DNA of 64,000 bases from Evansella cellulosilytica DSM 2522 (GTDB taxonomy: Bacteria > Bacillota > Bacilli > Bacillales > Salisediminibacteriaceae). Both the position numbers and the translations under genes were made by a program. The notes beneath the pieces were generated by a model. It had not been told where the DNA came from, made no database searches, and saw only the letters and a program-made list of their open reading frames with translations. Of the stretch, positions 18,925 to 28,671 are shown in pieces. The DNA lies in NCBI RefSeq assembly GCF_000177235.2, contig NC_014829.1, forward strand, positions 1,364,001-1,428,000, written 5' to 3'. How positions within the stretch are numbered: position 1 is the first letter of the stretch; every line of letters begins with the position of its first letter.

Positions 18925-19623
18925 GTGTCTCTGAAGCAATTAAAGGAAGCGGTGTTAAAAGCTAATCTAGATTTACCAAAATACGGTCTTGTTACGTTTA
19001 CTTGGGGAAATGTAAGTGGCATTGATAGGGATCTTGGTCTTATTGTCATTAAACCTAGCGGAGTTAGTTATGAACAAATGACTCTAGAAGATTTAGTTGT
19101 TGTAAATTTGAAAGGAAAAGTGGTAGAAGGCCATTTGAAGCCTTCATCAGATACATCGACACACGTATATCTTTACAACCATTTTCAAAACATCGGTGGA
19201 ATTGTTCATACCCACTCTCCTTGGGCAACGAGTTGGGCCCAGGCTGGAAGAGATATAGAAGCACTAGGAACAACTCATGCTGATTATTTTTATGGAGCAG
19301 TTCCATGTACTCGTGCCATGAAAAAAGAAGAAATTGAATCAGATTACGAGAGGGAAACGGGAGCTGTTATCGTTGAAACATTCAAAGAGCGACAGATAGA
19401 TCCCGATTTAGTGCCAGGAGTACTTGTCAATAGTCATGCTCCATTCAACTGGGGCAAGAATCCTGGGGAAGCGGTCCATAACGCAGTAGTCTTAGAAGAA
19501 GTAGCGAAAATGGCATTATCTAGTTTTCAAATAAATCCTAGTCTAAATGAAATGGATCAGAACTTGTTAGATAAGCACTTTTTAAGAAAACACGGAAAAG
19601 AGGCATATTACGGGCAAAGTTAA
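18925..19623 (+). CDS. araD: L-ribulose-5-phosphate 4-epimerase
   Basis: 232 residues (AraD is about 231). It converts L-ribulose 5-phosphate to D-xylulose 5-phosphate, the last step of arabinose entry into the pentose phosphate pathway. Zinc ligands are visible in VHTHSPWAT and in the later His of NSHAPFNWG; the [11 protein letters not shown] substrate loop is intact. GTG 18925 is taken as start because AAGGGGGG stands 7 bp ahead; the longer frame from 18838 crosses the operator and terminator. First gene of araDBA. Confidence 0.93.
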   Translation: MSLKQLKEAVLKANLDLPKYGLVTFTWGNVSGIDRDLGLIVIKPSGVSYEQMTLEDLVVVNLKGKVVEGHLKPSSDTSTHVYLYNHFQNIGGIVHTHSPWATSWAQAGRDIEALGTTHADYFYGAVPCTRAMKKEEIESDYERETGAVIVETFKERQIDPDLVPGVLVNSHAPFNWGKNPGEAVHNAVVLEEVAKMALSSFQINPSLNEMDQNLLDKHFLRKHGKEAYYGQS

Positions 19624-19646
19624 ATCGTTAATGGGGAGGAAGGAAA

Positions 19647-21317
19647 ATGGGCAAATACGCTATCGGTATTGATTATGGGACGCAGTCGGGGAGAGCCGTA
19701 TTAGTTTCCTTAGCTGACGGAACAGAGATTGCTGACCATGTAACGGAATATCGCCACGGAGTAATGGATGAAACACTACCTAATAAAAATATAAAGCTTG
19801 GTTATGAATGGGCACTACAACATCCTAAGGACTATATCGAAGTAATTGAAAAATCGATACCTGAAGTTTTGAAAAAATCATCTATAAATCCTGAAAATGT
19901 AGTAGGTGTAGGCATTGATTTTACTGCTTGCACCATGCTTCCAATAGATGAAGAAGGGGTTCCCCTTTGTCTAATAGAGGAGCTCAAGGATGATCCTCAC
20001 AGCTGGATAAAGCTCTGGAAGCATCATGCTAGTCAACCTCATGCGAATAAAATTAATGAATTGGCTGAGAATCGTGAAGAAAAATTCCTGCTTCGATATG
20101 GTGGGAAACTTTCTTCCGAGTGGATGCTCGCCAAAATTTATCAAATCCTTGATGAAGCACCACACATTTATGAAAAAACGGATAAGTTTGTAGAAGCAAC
20201 GGATTGGGTCATTATGCAATTAACTGGAAACTTCCTTCGTAACAGCTGTACTGCTGGATATAAGGCACAATGGCACAAACAGGATGGATTTCCGAGCAAA
20301 GAATTTTTTAAAGCTGTTGATCCTCGCCTAGAAGATGTAGTGGAAACGAAGTTGAGCGGAGATGTAGTACCACTCGGAACAAAGGCTGGCGGACTGACTA
20401 AGGAAATGGCAGAGTTAACTGGTCTACTAGAAGGGACGGCCGTTGCTGTTGGTAATGTCGATGCCCATGCAGCCGTACCTGCCGTCAGTGTGGTGGATGA
20501 AGGGAAGATGGTAATGGCAATGGGAACATCGATTTGCCACATGCTTCTAGGGAAAAAAGAAGTAGAAGTTGAAGGTATGTGTGGGGTTGTAGAAGACGGT
20601 ATTATACCTGGATACTACGGCTATGAAGCAGGTCAATCTGCTGTAGGAGATATATTTGGCTGGTATGTAGATCAGGGTGTTCCTAAATACGTCTATGATG
20701 AAGCAGAAAAAGCTGGGAAAAATGTTCATCAACTTTTAGAAGAAAGGGCTGCTGAATTAGCTCCAGGTGAAAGTGGCATGCTTGCACTAGATTGGTGGAA
20801 CGGAAACAGATCGGTACTTGTTGATACAGAATTAAGCGGTATGATGCTAGGTTATACTTTGTTAACTAAACCTGAAGAAGTATATCGAGCACTATTAGAA
20901 TCGACAGCCTTTGGTACTCGTATGATTGTCGATGCGTTCCATGAAAATGGTGTAGCTGTGAATGAATTATATGCTTGTGGCGGACTACCTCAAAAGAATC
21001 GATTACTTATGCAGATTTATGCTGATGTGACAAATAGACCAATTAAAGTGGCCGATTCTAAACAAACTCCTGCATTGGGTGCGGCAATGTTCGCGGCAAT
21101 AGCCGCAGGGTCAGAAAATGGCGGCTATGACGATATTGTAGAAGCTGCTGCAAAAATGGGAAGAGTCAAAGATGAAGTTTTTCTGCCTATTCCTGAAAAT
21201 GTAAGTCGATATGAAAAAATTTACGAGGAGTATTTCCAATTACATGAGTATTTTGGTCGAGGCACAAACGATGTGATGAAGCGACTTAAAAAAATGCGAG
21301 TAACCGACTCAGAATAA
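19647..21317 (+). CDS. araB: Ribulokinase
   Basis: 556 residues (about 560 in B. subtilis AraB). A FGGY-family sugar kinase: N-terminal [15 protein letters not shown] phosphate loop, the [11 protein letters not shown] block, the [10 protein letters not shown] block, and a C-terminal ATP site ([19 protein letters not shown], then ALGAAMFAA). It phosphorylates L-ribulose with ATP. GGGGAGGAAGG is just upstream and the gene is 23 bp after araD. Confidence 0.94.
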   Translation: MGKYAIGIDYGTQSGRAVLVSLADGTEIADHVTEYRHGVMDETLPNKNIKLGYEWALQHPKDYIEVIEKSIPEVLKKSSINPENVVGVGIDFTACTMLPIDEEGVPLCLIEELKDDPHSWIKLWKHHASQPHANKINELAENREEKFLLRYGGKLSSEWMLAKIYQILDEAPHIYEKTDKFVEATDWVIMQLTGNFLRNSCTAGYKAQWHKQDGFPSKEFFKAVDPRLEDVVETKLSGDVVPLGTKAGGLTKEMAELTGLLEGTAVAVGNVDAHAAVPAVSVVDEGKMVMAMGTSICHMLLGKKEVEVEGMCGVVEDGIIPGYYGYEAGQSAVGDIFGWYVDQGVPKYVYDEAEKAGKNVHQLLEERAAELAPGESGMLALDWWNGNRSVLVDTELSGMMLGYTLLTKPEEVYRALLESTAFGTRMIVDAFHENGVAVNELYACGGLPQKNRLLMQIYADVTNRPIKVADSKQTPALGAAMFAAIAAGSENGGYDDIVEAAAKMGRVKDEVFLPIPENVSRYEKIYEEYFQLHEYFGRGTNDVMKRLKKMRVTDSE

Positions 21318-21333
21318 GGGAGGATCTTGGGCG

Positions 21334-22818
21334 ATGAAACAGAATAAAAATTATACATTTTGGTTTTTAACAGGAAGCCAGCATCTTTATGGAAAAGAAA
21401 CACTAGATCAAGTAGAGGATCAAGCTAGACAGGTAGTGGAAGGACTAAATGGAAGCAATTTGCCCTTTGAATTAGTCATGAAGCCTGTAGTTACAACATC
21501 CGAGGAAATATACCGGGTCATGGTCGATGCTAATTCAGATGATGCGTGTGCTGGAGTAGTAACATGGATGCACACATTTTCGCCAGCCAAGATTTGGATT
21601 CACGGCTTAGCGGCTATTCAAAAGCCACTCCTTCATTTTCATACACAATATAATCAAAATATTCCATGGCAGGACATTGATATGGATTACATGAACCTTA
21701 ATCAGTCAGCACATGGAGACCGTGAATACGGCTTTATCGTATCGAGGATGAATATTGAGCGCAAAGTCATTGTAGGGCATTGGGCACAGGAGGAAGTGCA
21801 GAAAAGGTTTGCTGATTGGATGAACACAGCCTACTCCCACGTAGAAAATCGCAACGTTAAGGTAGCACGTTTTGGAGATAATATGAGGCGAGTTGCCGTA
21901 ACAGAGGGAGATAAAGTCGAGGCACACATTAAGTTCGGCTGGACTGTCAATGGGTATGGTGTAGGCGACTTAGTGGAATACATCAATGGATTCTCTGATG
22001 AGGAAGTAAATCAATTATTTAAAGAATATGAGGAAAAATATGCCATAAGCAATGATATTAAAGCTGACGCTGACTTAAAGCAATCTGTATTAGAGCAAGC
22101 ACGAATAGAATTAGGTTTAAAAGCATTTATGAATGAAGGTGGATATAACGCCTTTACGACAACGTTTGAAGATCTCCATGGTATGAAGCAGCTTCCTGGT
22201 TTAGCGGCCCAAAGGTTAATGGAGCAAGGATATGGTTTTGCAGGAGAAGGAGATTGGAAAACCGCAGCGCTTCTAAGGACAATGAAGGTGATGACAGGGA
22301 ACAAAGGCACTACTTTCATGGAAGATTACACGTACCACTTTGAACCTGGAAAAGAACTTGTGCTTGGTTCGCATATGTTGGAAATTTGCCCGACTGTAGC
22401 GAATAATCAACCTGAAATTCAAGTACATCCGTTATCGATAGGAGGAAAGGCAGATCCTGCTAGAATGGTTTTTGATGGCATGGGAGGAGAAGCGGTGAAT
22501 GTCAGCTTAGTGGACTTAGGACACAGATTCAGGTTAATCATCAATATCGTTGATGCAGTAGTGCCGACTGAAAGTACACCTAATCTCCCAGTTGCTAAGC
22601 TGTTGTGGAAGCCTCAACCATCCCTTACAACTGGAGGGGAAGCATGGATTTACGCAGGTGGTGCACACCATACGGTACTATCTTTTACGAGTACACTTGA
22701 TCAGATGCTCGATTGGGCAGCTCTTTCAGAAATTGAAGCAGTCGTGATTGATAAAAATACGGATCTTTATCGTTTCCGCAACGAGCTTAAATGGAACGAA
22801 ATTGTATGGAAGCCTTAA
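21334..22818 (+). CDS. araA: L-arabinose isomerase
   Basis: 494 residues, the normal AraA length. It interconverts L-arabinose and L-ribulose. Family blocks: FWFLTGSQHLYG at the N-terminus, WMHTFSPAKIWI, the catalytic Glu-containing GEGDWKTAALLR and MEDYTYHF, and the C-terminal HHTVLSFTSTLDQ. Metal-binding Glu and His residues of the family appear conserved. Only 16 bp separate it from araB, with GGGAGG in the gap, so araDBA is one unit. Confidence 0.95.
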   Translation: MKQNKNYTFWFLTGSQHLYGKETLDQVEDQARQVVEGLNGSNLPFELVMKPVVTTSEEIYRVMVDANSDDACAGVVTWMHTFSPAKIWIHGLAAIQKPLLHFHTQYNQNIPWQDIDMDYMNLNQSAHGDREYGFIVSRMNIERKVIVGHWAQEEVQKRFADWMNTAYSHVENRNVKVARFGDNMRRVAVTEGDKVEAHIKFGWTVNGYGVGDLVEYINGFSDEEVNQLFKEYEEKYAISNDIKADADLKQSVLEQARIELGLKAFMNEGGYNAFTTTFEDLHGMKQLPGLAAQRLMEQGYGFAGEGDWKTAALLRTMKVMTGNKGTTFMEDYTYHFEPGKELVLGSHMLEICPTVANNQPEIQVHPLSIGGKADPARMVFDGMGGEAVNVSLVDLGHRFRLIINIVDAVVPTESTPNLPVAKLLWKPQPSLTTGGEAWIYAGGAHHTVLSFTSTLDQMLDWAALSEIEAVVIDKNTDLYRFRNELKWNEIVWKP

Positions 22819-22920
22819 TTAATTTTATAGAAAATTGAAATACCCCTCTTTAACAAAAGTTAAAACATGATTACACGTGATATACTATTCTTATGAATAG
22901 TTGAAGATATGGGGTGTATT

Positions 22921-24042
22921 ATGAGAACGAAATATCAGTTTGTTAAGGACGAAATTAAATCAAAGATCTTACAAGGCTTTATTCAGCCACATCAGAAAGT
23001 AGGATCCGAGAACGAGTTGATAAAAAAATACGAAGTAAGCCGTCATACGATCCGTAAAGCTATCGACGATTTAGTTAACGAGGGCTGGATTTATAAAAAG
23101 CAAGGTGCTGGAACTTTCTGTGCTGATCGATCGGTAAATAAACTAGTGAAAGAAGGACGTGGTAAAAACATAGCTGTTATAAGCACGTACTTTTCCAACT
23201 ATATCTTTCCATCGATTTTTCGGGGGACAGAAGGATATTTGAGTGAACAAGGGTATCATATGACATTTTATAGTACAAATAATAATTTAGAACAGGAGCA
23301 GCGTTGTTTAGAAAACGTGCTGTCGCAAAAGTTTGATGGCTTGATTGTTGAGCCAACGAAAAGTGCGTTACCTAATCCTAATATCAATTATTATTTAAAC
23401 TTAGAGCGAATAGGCATTCCCTATGTCATGATAAATGCTTTCTATGATGAACTGGAACCGATTCACATCGTGATGGATGATGTGGAGGGGGGACGAATGC
23501 AAACGAAGCACCTCATTGAACAAGGGCATGAAAAAATATTAGGATTGTTTAAAAGTGATGATACACAAGGAACGAATCGAATGAAGGGCTTCATCAAGGC
23601 GCATCGTGAGAGTGGGGTACCGCTTCGACCACAGTATATTATTACGTATACAACGGAAACAGAAAATACAGCAACGGTTGAAGCATTATATGAAAAATTG
23701 CAGGATTCTAATGATCGTCCAACTGCCATTGTTTGTTACAATGACCAGCTCGCAATTTTACTTTTAGATGTGCTTCGTGATATGAAGTTATCCATTCCTG
23801 AAGACATTTCCATTATTGGGTTTGATGATTCCTTCTTGTCTGTTGCATCAGAAGTAAAGCTTACGACGATTAGACATCCTCAGGAAGAAATGGGTATCAT
23901 GGCTGGGAAAACGATTCAACAATTAATTGAGAAAAAAAACAACCCGAGTATGGTAGAGGATGTGCAATCAGTTGTTTATGAGCCAGAGCTCATCGTCCGC
24001 CATTCAACGAGTAAGATAGGAATGAAAGAATCGAATCGATGA
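22921..24042 (+). CDS. araR: Arabinose operon repressor AraR
   Basis: 373 residues: an N-terminal GntR-type winged helix (SENELIKKYEVSRHTIRKAIDDLV) and a C-terminal LacI/GalR-type effector domain (IAVISTYFSNYIFPSIFRG, then FDGLIVEPTKSA, then IIGFDDSF). This chimera is the hallmark of AraR, which leaves its operators when it binds L-arabinose. ATG 22921 is preceded by GGGGTG. A plausible -10 TATACT is at about 22880. AraR-like sites were found at 14574, 14774 and 18882 but not clearly at its own promoter. Confidence 0.93.
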   Translation: MRTKYQFVKDEIKSKILQGFIQPHQKVGSENELIKKYEVSRHTIRKAIDDLVNEGWIYKKQGAGTFCADRSVNKLVKEGRGKNIAVISTYFSNYIFPSIFRGTEGYLSEQGYHMTFYSTNNNLEQEQRCLENVLSQKFDGLIVEPTKSALPNPNINYYLNLERIGIPYVMINAFYDELEPIHIVMDDVEGGRMQTKHLIEQGHEKILGLFKSDDTQGTNRMKGFIKAHRESGVPLRPQYIITYTTETENTATVEALYEKLQDSNDRPTAIVCYNDQLAILLLDVLRDMKLSIPEDISIIGFDDSFLSVASEVKLTTIRHPQEEMGIMAGKTIQQLIEKKNNPSMVEDVQSVVYEPELIVRHSTSKIGMKESNR

Positions 24043-24052
24043 TAAGGTGAAA

Positions 24053-24094
24053 GGGGACGGTTCTCGTTTGCTACGGCAAACGAGAACCGTCCCT
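24053..24094. repeat. REP-like palindrome, class II (GGGACGGTTCTCGTTTGC arms)
   Basis: GGGGACGGTTCTCGTTTGC and GCAAACGAGAACCGTCCC around a 4-nt loop, followed by TCTTTTT. Starts 10 bp after the araR stop and should end araR transcription. Confidence 0.85.
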
Positions 24095-24167
24095 CTTTTT
24101 CTATTTTCAACTTTTTAAATCCTTTTTTCACTATTTTCGTTATTATATACAGAGGTGGTGAAAAGAC

Positions 24168-24734
24168 ATGCCAACAGATGAAGAACTATTAGATGAAATT
24201 AAACGTGGTAGTCAAGCGGCAATGGAAGTGCTAGTTAAAAAGCATTATAAATATATTTTTGCTTATGTTTATCGAAAACTAGGAGATTACCATCTTGCTT
24301 ATGATATGACGCAAGAGGTTTTTATAAAAATGATGAAATCGATTCATCGATATAAACAGGAAGGCGATTTTAAGCATTGGTTATTAAAGATTGCTGTTAA
24401 CCATTGCCGCGATTATTTCCGAAGTCGTACATATAAACAAAAGGGAGAAGAGTCCGAGCTTGTTGCGCCAGTACGTGATGAAAAAGGGAATGTCTGGGAT
24501 TTGTTAAGCAAAAAGCTTGATAGTGAAAAAGTGAAGGCGGCGATGGAGCATTTACCAGACTACCAAAAGGAAGCAATCATTTTAAAGTTTTATCAAGACT
24601 TAAAAATCAGAGAAATTGCTAGTATTACAAATAGTAAAGAAGCGACTGTAAAGTCTAGGCTCAAGCAAGGATTGAATAAGTTGAAGATTATGTTAAAGGG
24701 AGGTAACGCCGATGCACGTCAACAACGAAGATAA
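24168..24734 (+). CDS. ECF-type RNA polymerase sigma factor
   Basis: 188 residues with region 2 (YDMTQEVFIKMMKSIHRYK, then FKHWLLKIAVNHCRDYFR) and region 4 (LPDYQKEAIILKFYQDLKIREIA, TVKSRLKQGLNKLK). It redirects RNA polymerase to a small stress regulon. The stop lies inside the next gene, a membrane protein, and two ABC genes follow, the layout of B. subtilis sigY-yxlCDEFG. Many ECF factors control their own operon, but no clear ECF promoter was found in the 70-bp gap upstream. The inducing signal is unknown. Confidence 0.9.
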   Translation: MPTDEELLDEIKRGSQAAMEVLVKKHYKYIFAYVYRKLGDYHLAYDMTQEVFIKMMKSIHRYKQEGDFKHWLLKIAVNHCRDYFRSRTYKQKGEESELVAPVRDEKGNVWDLLSKKLDSEKVKAAMEHLPDYQKEAIILKFYQDLKIREIASITNSKEATVKSRLKQGLNKLKIMLKGGNADARQQRR

Positions 24735-25545
24735 CAGAGAGGAACTTGCTGACTTACTTGATCCAGTTGAGCTGGAAGAATTGGAAGCGGAGTTAGATCA
24801 TTATCTTGTCAAATACCCAGATGATAGCATGCTTGATGAGACAATCGACACTTTAAGACAGTATGTTCCGATAAAACAAAAAAAGTCTATTTATTACCGA
24901 GACCGTTTCATGACGTTAATAAAACGAGCTAAATTAGAGGCGTTCTATATACACCCAATGTACTGGACGATTAGTGTGTTTTTATTTGTAATCGGTTATG
25001 TTTTCACAACCTATAGCGCGCATAATCCGCTGTTAACCTTAATCATTTTAGCACCACTTCCTTTTATTTTCGGTTTAGTTGAGGTGTTTAGAGGGCGTGA
25101 GTCAGGAGTACTAGAAATGGAGATGGCATGTAAGTTTTCTGTGTACGAGATTATTCTATCAAGGCTACTCTTAATTGGTGTATTTAATCTTACCTTAACT
25201 GTGTTACTTACGTTGAGTCTTGCCCCATATATTCAGACAGCTAGCCTTTTCGAGGTAGTCGTCATTTGGTTTGCTCCATTTACCATATTTGTTTCCTTAG
25301 CCTTATGGCTGAGTATGCGTTTTCGCGGTGCAGTATTTGTGATGGCGTTCCTATCTATGTGGGGAATATTTAGTCTCGTGTTAGCCTCGAATAGTATGTG
25401 GGCGGAGAGAATTTTAACTGTTCATCTACCTTTTCATCTTCTCTTTACTGGTGTAGGACTATGCTTATTCATGCTACAGGTTAGGAAGCTATTTAACAAA
25501 TACGGAAAAAATGAGGAGGTTGGGATTATTGAAGCTCGTTATTGA
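24712..25545 (+). CDS. Membrane protein, probable anti-sigma partner / transport subunit
   Basis: 277 residues. The first ~65 are soluble, acidic and helical (LDPVELEELEAELDHYLVKY), followed by about six membrane segments. It overlaps the sigma gene by 23 bp with GGGAGG inside the sigma gene, so translation is coupled. A soluble N-terminus on a membrane body next to an ECF factor suggests an anti-sigma factor. The hydrophobic half resembles ABC-2-type membrane parts, so it may combine the jobs of YxlC and YxlD/E. No zinc-binding HxxxCxxC motif is present. Confidence 0.6.
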   Translation: MHVNNEDNREELADLLDPVELEELEAELDHYLVKYPDDSMLDETIDTLRQYVPIKQKKSIYYRDRFMTLIKRAKLEAFYIHPMYWTISVFLFVIGYVFTTYSAHNPLLTLIILAPLPFIFGLVEVFRGRESGVLEMEMACKFSVYEIILSRLLLIGVFNLTLTVLLTLSLAPYIQTASLFEVVVIWFAPFTIFVSLALWLSMRFRGAVFVMAFLSMWGIFSLVLASNSMWAERILTVHLPFHLLFTGVGLCLFMLQVRKLFNKYGKNEEVGIIEARY

Positions 25546-26413
25546 TCATGTTTCGAAAAAGTTTAAGGATAAATGGGCAGTGAAGGATTTTTCAGCAGAA
25601 ATGTCTGTAGGGGTTTATGCACTTCTTGGTCCGAATGGATCGGGGAAAACGACATTGATGCGTATGCTTGCATCTATATTAAAGCCTAGCTCGGGACGAA
25701 TTTTATTAAATGATAAAGATATTAGCATTCTTGATGAAGGATATCGTGATGTACTAGGATATTTACCACAAGAGTTTGGTGTGTATCATAACTTTACGGC
25801 TGAGCGATTTCTCCATTATTTTGCAAGCTTAAAAGGACTAGATAAACAACATGCCAATAAAAAGGTGGAGGAGGTTTTAGAGCTCGTAAATTTAAAGGAA
25901 GAAAGGAAGCGGAAAACAAAAACCTTTTCTGGTGGAATGAAGCGACGGTTAGGTATTGCCCAAGCACTGCTGAACGATCCAAAAATTCTTGTAGTCGATG
26001 AACCGACGGCAGGTCTTGATCCTAAGGAGAGAGTTCGCTTTCGAAATTTACTTTCTGACATATCGAGAGAACGGATTGTATTGTTGTCTACTCATATCGT
26101 TTCCGACATTGAATACATTGCCAAGGAAATTTTTATTATGGAGCAGGGCGTATTGAAACAGCGCTGTGACGTAGATGGACTACTAGCTAGCATGCAGGGG
26201 AAGGTTTGGAAGGTCATCGTCACAGAAGAGGAGCTGCCAAGACTACAAGGGAAGCATAAAGTAGGGAATGTGCAACGAAAAAACAATGAAATTGAGCTTC
26301 GCATCGTCAGTGACGAGAAGCCTACAGAAAGTGCAATAGAGCTGCCAGCCATTCTCGAGGATGTTTATTTATACTATTTCGATGAGGAGGGGCGATCCGA
26401 TGTACAAGCATGA
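25529..26413 (+). CDS. ABC transporter ATPase (YxlF-like)
   Basis: 294 residues. Walker A is GPNGSGKTT, the signature is FSGGMKRRLGIAQAL, Walker B is KILVVDEPTAGLDP, and the switch His is in LSTHIVSDIE. The C-terminal ~80 residues are the usual regulatory tail of antibiotic/peptide exporter ATPases. The start is a TTG at 25529: GAGGAGG lies 9 bp ahead of it, while the in-frame ATG at 25511 has none. It overlaps the genes on both sides. Confidence 0.88.
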   Translation: MKLVIDHVSKKFKDKWAVKDFSAEMSVGVYALLGPNGSGKTTLMRMLASILKPSSGRILLNDKDISILDEGYRDVLGYLPQEFGVYHNFTAERFLHYFASLKGLDKQHANKKVEEVLELVNLKEERKRKTKTFSGGMKRRLGIAQALLNDPKILVVDEPTAGLDPKERVRFRNLLSDISRERIVLLSTHIVSDIEYIAKEIFIMEQGVLKQRCDVDGLLASMQGKVWKVIVTEEELPRLQGKHKVGNVQRKNNEIELRIVSDEKPTESAIELPAILEDVYLYYFDEEGRSDVQA

Positions 26414-27527
26414 GTGCTTTAAAATTTTTACGAAGAAAAGCATTTATGTCGTGTTTTTCTTCATCGTCCTCTTATTACTATTTGCTAATAGTCGCTCGTT
26501 AGATTGGGTAATGAAGGATGAAGTATATGGAGAGCTTTATGAAATCTTTGGTGGCCCCGTAACAGAAGAATTGGATTCAATTGTTAGAGAAGAGATGGTT
26601 GCCGAAGATGCTGGTGAGAGGCAAGGAGGTACGCCAGCAAGTGAGGTTAATTTTCTTGTCGCTAGATCAGCATTATACCTCGGACAATTAGAGGAGAGAA
26701 AAGATATTCTTGACGAGAAAATGGCTACTTTACAGGCTTCAACATATGAGTATAAAGTGGCATCGAAGGAATTAACGATGCTAGAGGAGTTAAAGAACCC
26801 TCATGGTTTTTATAGAATACAGTCATGGAATGGAACGCTGGATTTAATTGAGCCATTCTTCAGTGTTGTGCTCATCGCACTGTTAGTTTTAGTAGGATTA
26901 TCCCCGGTATTTTCAGATGAACATTTACATAAAATGACGGGATTAATTCTTGCAACTAGGCATGGGAAAAGAGAAGTCGTTACTGCAAAGCTTTTGGCGA
27001 GTATGACGTATATCGGTGTGATATTCCTATTACTCCATGTTATTAATTTAGTTTCCCAGTTCATTATATACGGGGGATTCAAAGGATGGTATGCACCAAT
27101 TCAAAGTTTACTTACATTTCCTGCGGACTACGCTTTTTCTCCCTATGCATGGGAAGTTTGGCAGTTTTATATCATCACGCTTAGTGTGCAATTTTTAGGG
27201 GCCACCGCCCTTGGTATTCTTGTGTTGCTCCTTTCCGTGATCACGAAAAACGCCATGATTACCTTCTTCCTTAGTGGATCCATACTTGGGCTTCCCTTTG
27301 CCCTAAGACAAGTGGGACTAGATCATGGATGGCTCGAAACCTTCAATCTTTTTAGTTATTTGGAATTGCTACGGGTGGAACGACTGTTTGATAGCTTTAA
27401 AGCTTATAACGTATTCGGAAATCCAGTGCTATTTCCTACATTGATAATTACTGTTTATACAGTTCTTACCCTAATTCTACTGTGGATATTGTATTATCGT
27501 TTTAAAAACCAACAGGTGAGTGAATAA
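26400..27527 (+). CDS. ABC-2-type transporter permease
   Basis: 375 residues: one N-terminal membrane helix (about 12-30), an extracellular helical domain of ~120 residues (LEERKDILDEKMATLQAST), then five or six membrane segments. This is the ABC-2 permease layout with a large first outer loop. ATG 26400 has GAGGAGGGG ahead and overlaps the ATPase gene by 14 bp. With the ATPase it should form an exporter, possibly for a toxic peptide or lipid sensed by the sigma system. Substrate unknown. Confidence 0.8.
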   Translation: MYKHECFKIFTKKSIYVVFFFIVLLLLFANSRSLDWVMKDEVYGELYEIFGGPVTEELDSIVREEMVAEDAGERQGGTPASEVNFLVARSALYLGQLEERKDILDEKMATLQASTYEYKVASKELTMLEELKNPHGFYRIQSWNGTLDLIEPFFSVVLIALLVLVGLSPVFSDEHLHKMTGLILATRHGKREVVTAKLLASMTYIGVIFLLLHVINLVSQFIIYGGFKGWYAPIQSLLTFPADYAFSPYAWEVWQFYIITLSVQFLGATALGILVLLLSVITKNAMITFFLSGSILGLPFALRQVGLDHGWLETFNLFSYLELLRVERLFDSFKAYNVFGNPVLFPTLIITVYTVLTLILLWILYYRFKNQQVSE

Positions 27528-27535
27528 AGTGAAAA

Positions 27536-27577
27536 GGGACGGTTCTCGTTTGCCATCGCAAACGAGAACCGTCCCTC
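27536..27577. repeat. REP-like palindrome, class II
   Basis: GGGACGGTTCTCGTTTGC and GCAAACGAGAACCGTCCC around a 4-nt loop, 8 bp after the permease stop codon, followed by TCTTC. Confidence 0.85.
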
Positions 27578-27596
27578 TTCGCCACAGTTGATTGAG

Positions 27597-27863
27597 ATGA
27601 CCCAATTAGGTGGTGATATAGAGATTAACAAAAGGGATATTGATGAAGCGATAAATAAGGCGACTTTATTAGGTATAAAAGGAGAAGAAAAAGATTCGTT
27701 TGTTCGTTCTTTTTTAATCTCTATATCTAGTGGCAAAGAAATAGAATCTAAAGAACAAGTGTATGAAGAAAGTCAGTGGAGAATGTTATATGAACGAACA
27801 TGGCAAGAATTAGCTTTTGAAAGGTATGGAGTTGAGTTGACGAAGAAAGATTACGAGAAGTGA
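27597..27863 (+). CDS. Small hypothetical protein, possibly lacking its 5' end
   Basis: 88 residues from ATG 27597 (a TTG at 27588 is also in frame). It is a charged soluble protein with a Trp-containing C-terminal half (SQWRMLYERTWQELAFERYG). No ribosome binding site is visible because the class II palindrome ends only 20 bp upstream; the gene may have lost its beginning when the repeat arrived. It is tightly coupled to the next small gene (overlap TGA/GTG). Family not recognised. Confidence 0.45.
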   Translation: MTQLGGDIEINKRDIDEAINKATLLGIKGEEKDSFVRSFLISISSGKEIESKEQVYEESQWRMLYERTWQELAFERYGVELTKKDYEK

Positions 27864-27868
27864 TAGAA

Positions 27869-28132
27869 ATGACGATAAACCCTATAATAGAAAAACCAAT
27901 TCCTACGGAACAAGAAGAACAGCTGAAGATACTCTTCTATCTTGCAGATACATTAGGGTACAGTATGGATGAGTATTTTTACACCTTTGATAGCGTTCAT
28001 TATGAAAGATGGGTAATCGCTGAAAGGTTATATCCGATACTTGAAGAAGAATATGAACTGAAGAATACTGTAGAAATTAGTGATAAATATAGAATGGAAG
28101 TCATTGATGAAATAATAAAGACACACTTTTGA
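27869..28132 (+). CDS. Small hypothetical protein
   Basis: 87 residues, acidic, rich in Tyr and Glu (LGYSMDEYFYTFDSVHYERW). The start at 27869 or the GTG at 27860, which overlaps the upstream stop codon, are both possible. It forms a pair with the preceding gene. Family not recognised; no membrane segment or signal peptide. Confidence 0.5.
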   Translation: MTINPIIEKPIPTEQEEQLKILFYLADTLGYSMDEYFYTFDSVHYERWVIAERLYPILEEEYELKNTVEISDKYRMEVIDEIIKTHF

Positions 28133-28193
28133 GCTGACGATGAGCGTTAGTTGAACTGCCATTCCGGTCATTTGAAAAAGGGAGGTGTTACGA

Positions 28194-28307
28194 TTGGAAG
28201 AACGTTTTAATAAACCAAAAAAAGCAACTGTTATAAGTGTTTTAATTGGTGGTATTATTGGAGCAGTTTTGGGAGTTATTGCTTATTATGGTCAATGGTT
28301 AGGATAA
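28194..28307 (+). CDS. 37-residue single-pass membrane protein
   Basis: A TTG at 28194 has AAAGGGAGG 7 to 8 bp ahead. The frame encodes a basic N-terminus (MEERFNKPKKA) and one hydrophobic helix with glycine-rich spacing (VISVLIGGIIGAVLGVIAYY). The strong ribosome site and clean membrane helix support a real small protein. Function unknown; a small membrane peptide that modulates a partner is possible. Confidence 0.55.
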   Translation: MEERFNKPKKATVISVLIGGIIGAVLGVIAYYGQWLG

Positions 28308-28390
28308 AAGAAAGAATTGTAGCAATTGCTATAAAGTATTGACTGAATGTTAGGGGAATTATATGATTAGAAAAAGTTTACATATAATAA

Positions 28391-28630
28391 ACACGATGAT
28401 TAGGAGTATTAAGGAACATTATTGTATAGAGAGCTGCCGTTTGCTGAGAGGTGGTCAATAATTTCCCCAACTCGCCTAGGAGTGGTTAGACTGATATGTA
28501 GGTCTAAACGGTTTGCTTCCGTAAAGGAGCATTTGAGAAGGTTTGCTAGTTATTATGATAGACAAACCAAGAAGAGTGGTACCACGTTACGGTTAATCCT
28601 ATCGTCTCTTTATGAGATGATAGTTTTTTT
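28391..28630 (+). ncRNA. T-box leader upstream of the HIT/PP2C pair
   Basis: The T-box sequence AAGAGTGGTACCACG (28571-28585) matches the consensus that pairs with the free tRNA end. It is followed by a terminator, CTATCGTCTC/GAGATGATAG plus T7 (28599-28630). Stem I is recognisable: AGAGAG and GTTTGCTGAGAGG in the upper part, closed by ATTATTG (28418-28424) with CAATAAT (28456-28462). Just 3' of this helix is TTCCCCAACTC; the codon at the position used in the proS leader is CCA, with CCC as alternative, both proline. Uncharged tRNA would open the terminator. The 79-codon frame across it is spurious. Confidence 0.88.
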
Positions 28631-28671
28631 ATTTTTAAAGAGATTTATTCGAAAATAAAGGAGGGTTCATG

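Noticed and set aside
28422-28658. 79-codon frame upstream of the HIT gene
   Set aside because: It covers the T-box and terminator stems and has no ribosome site.
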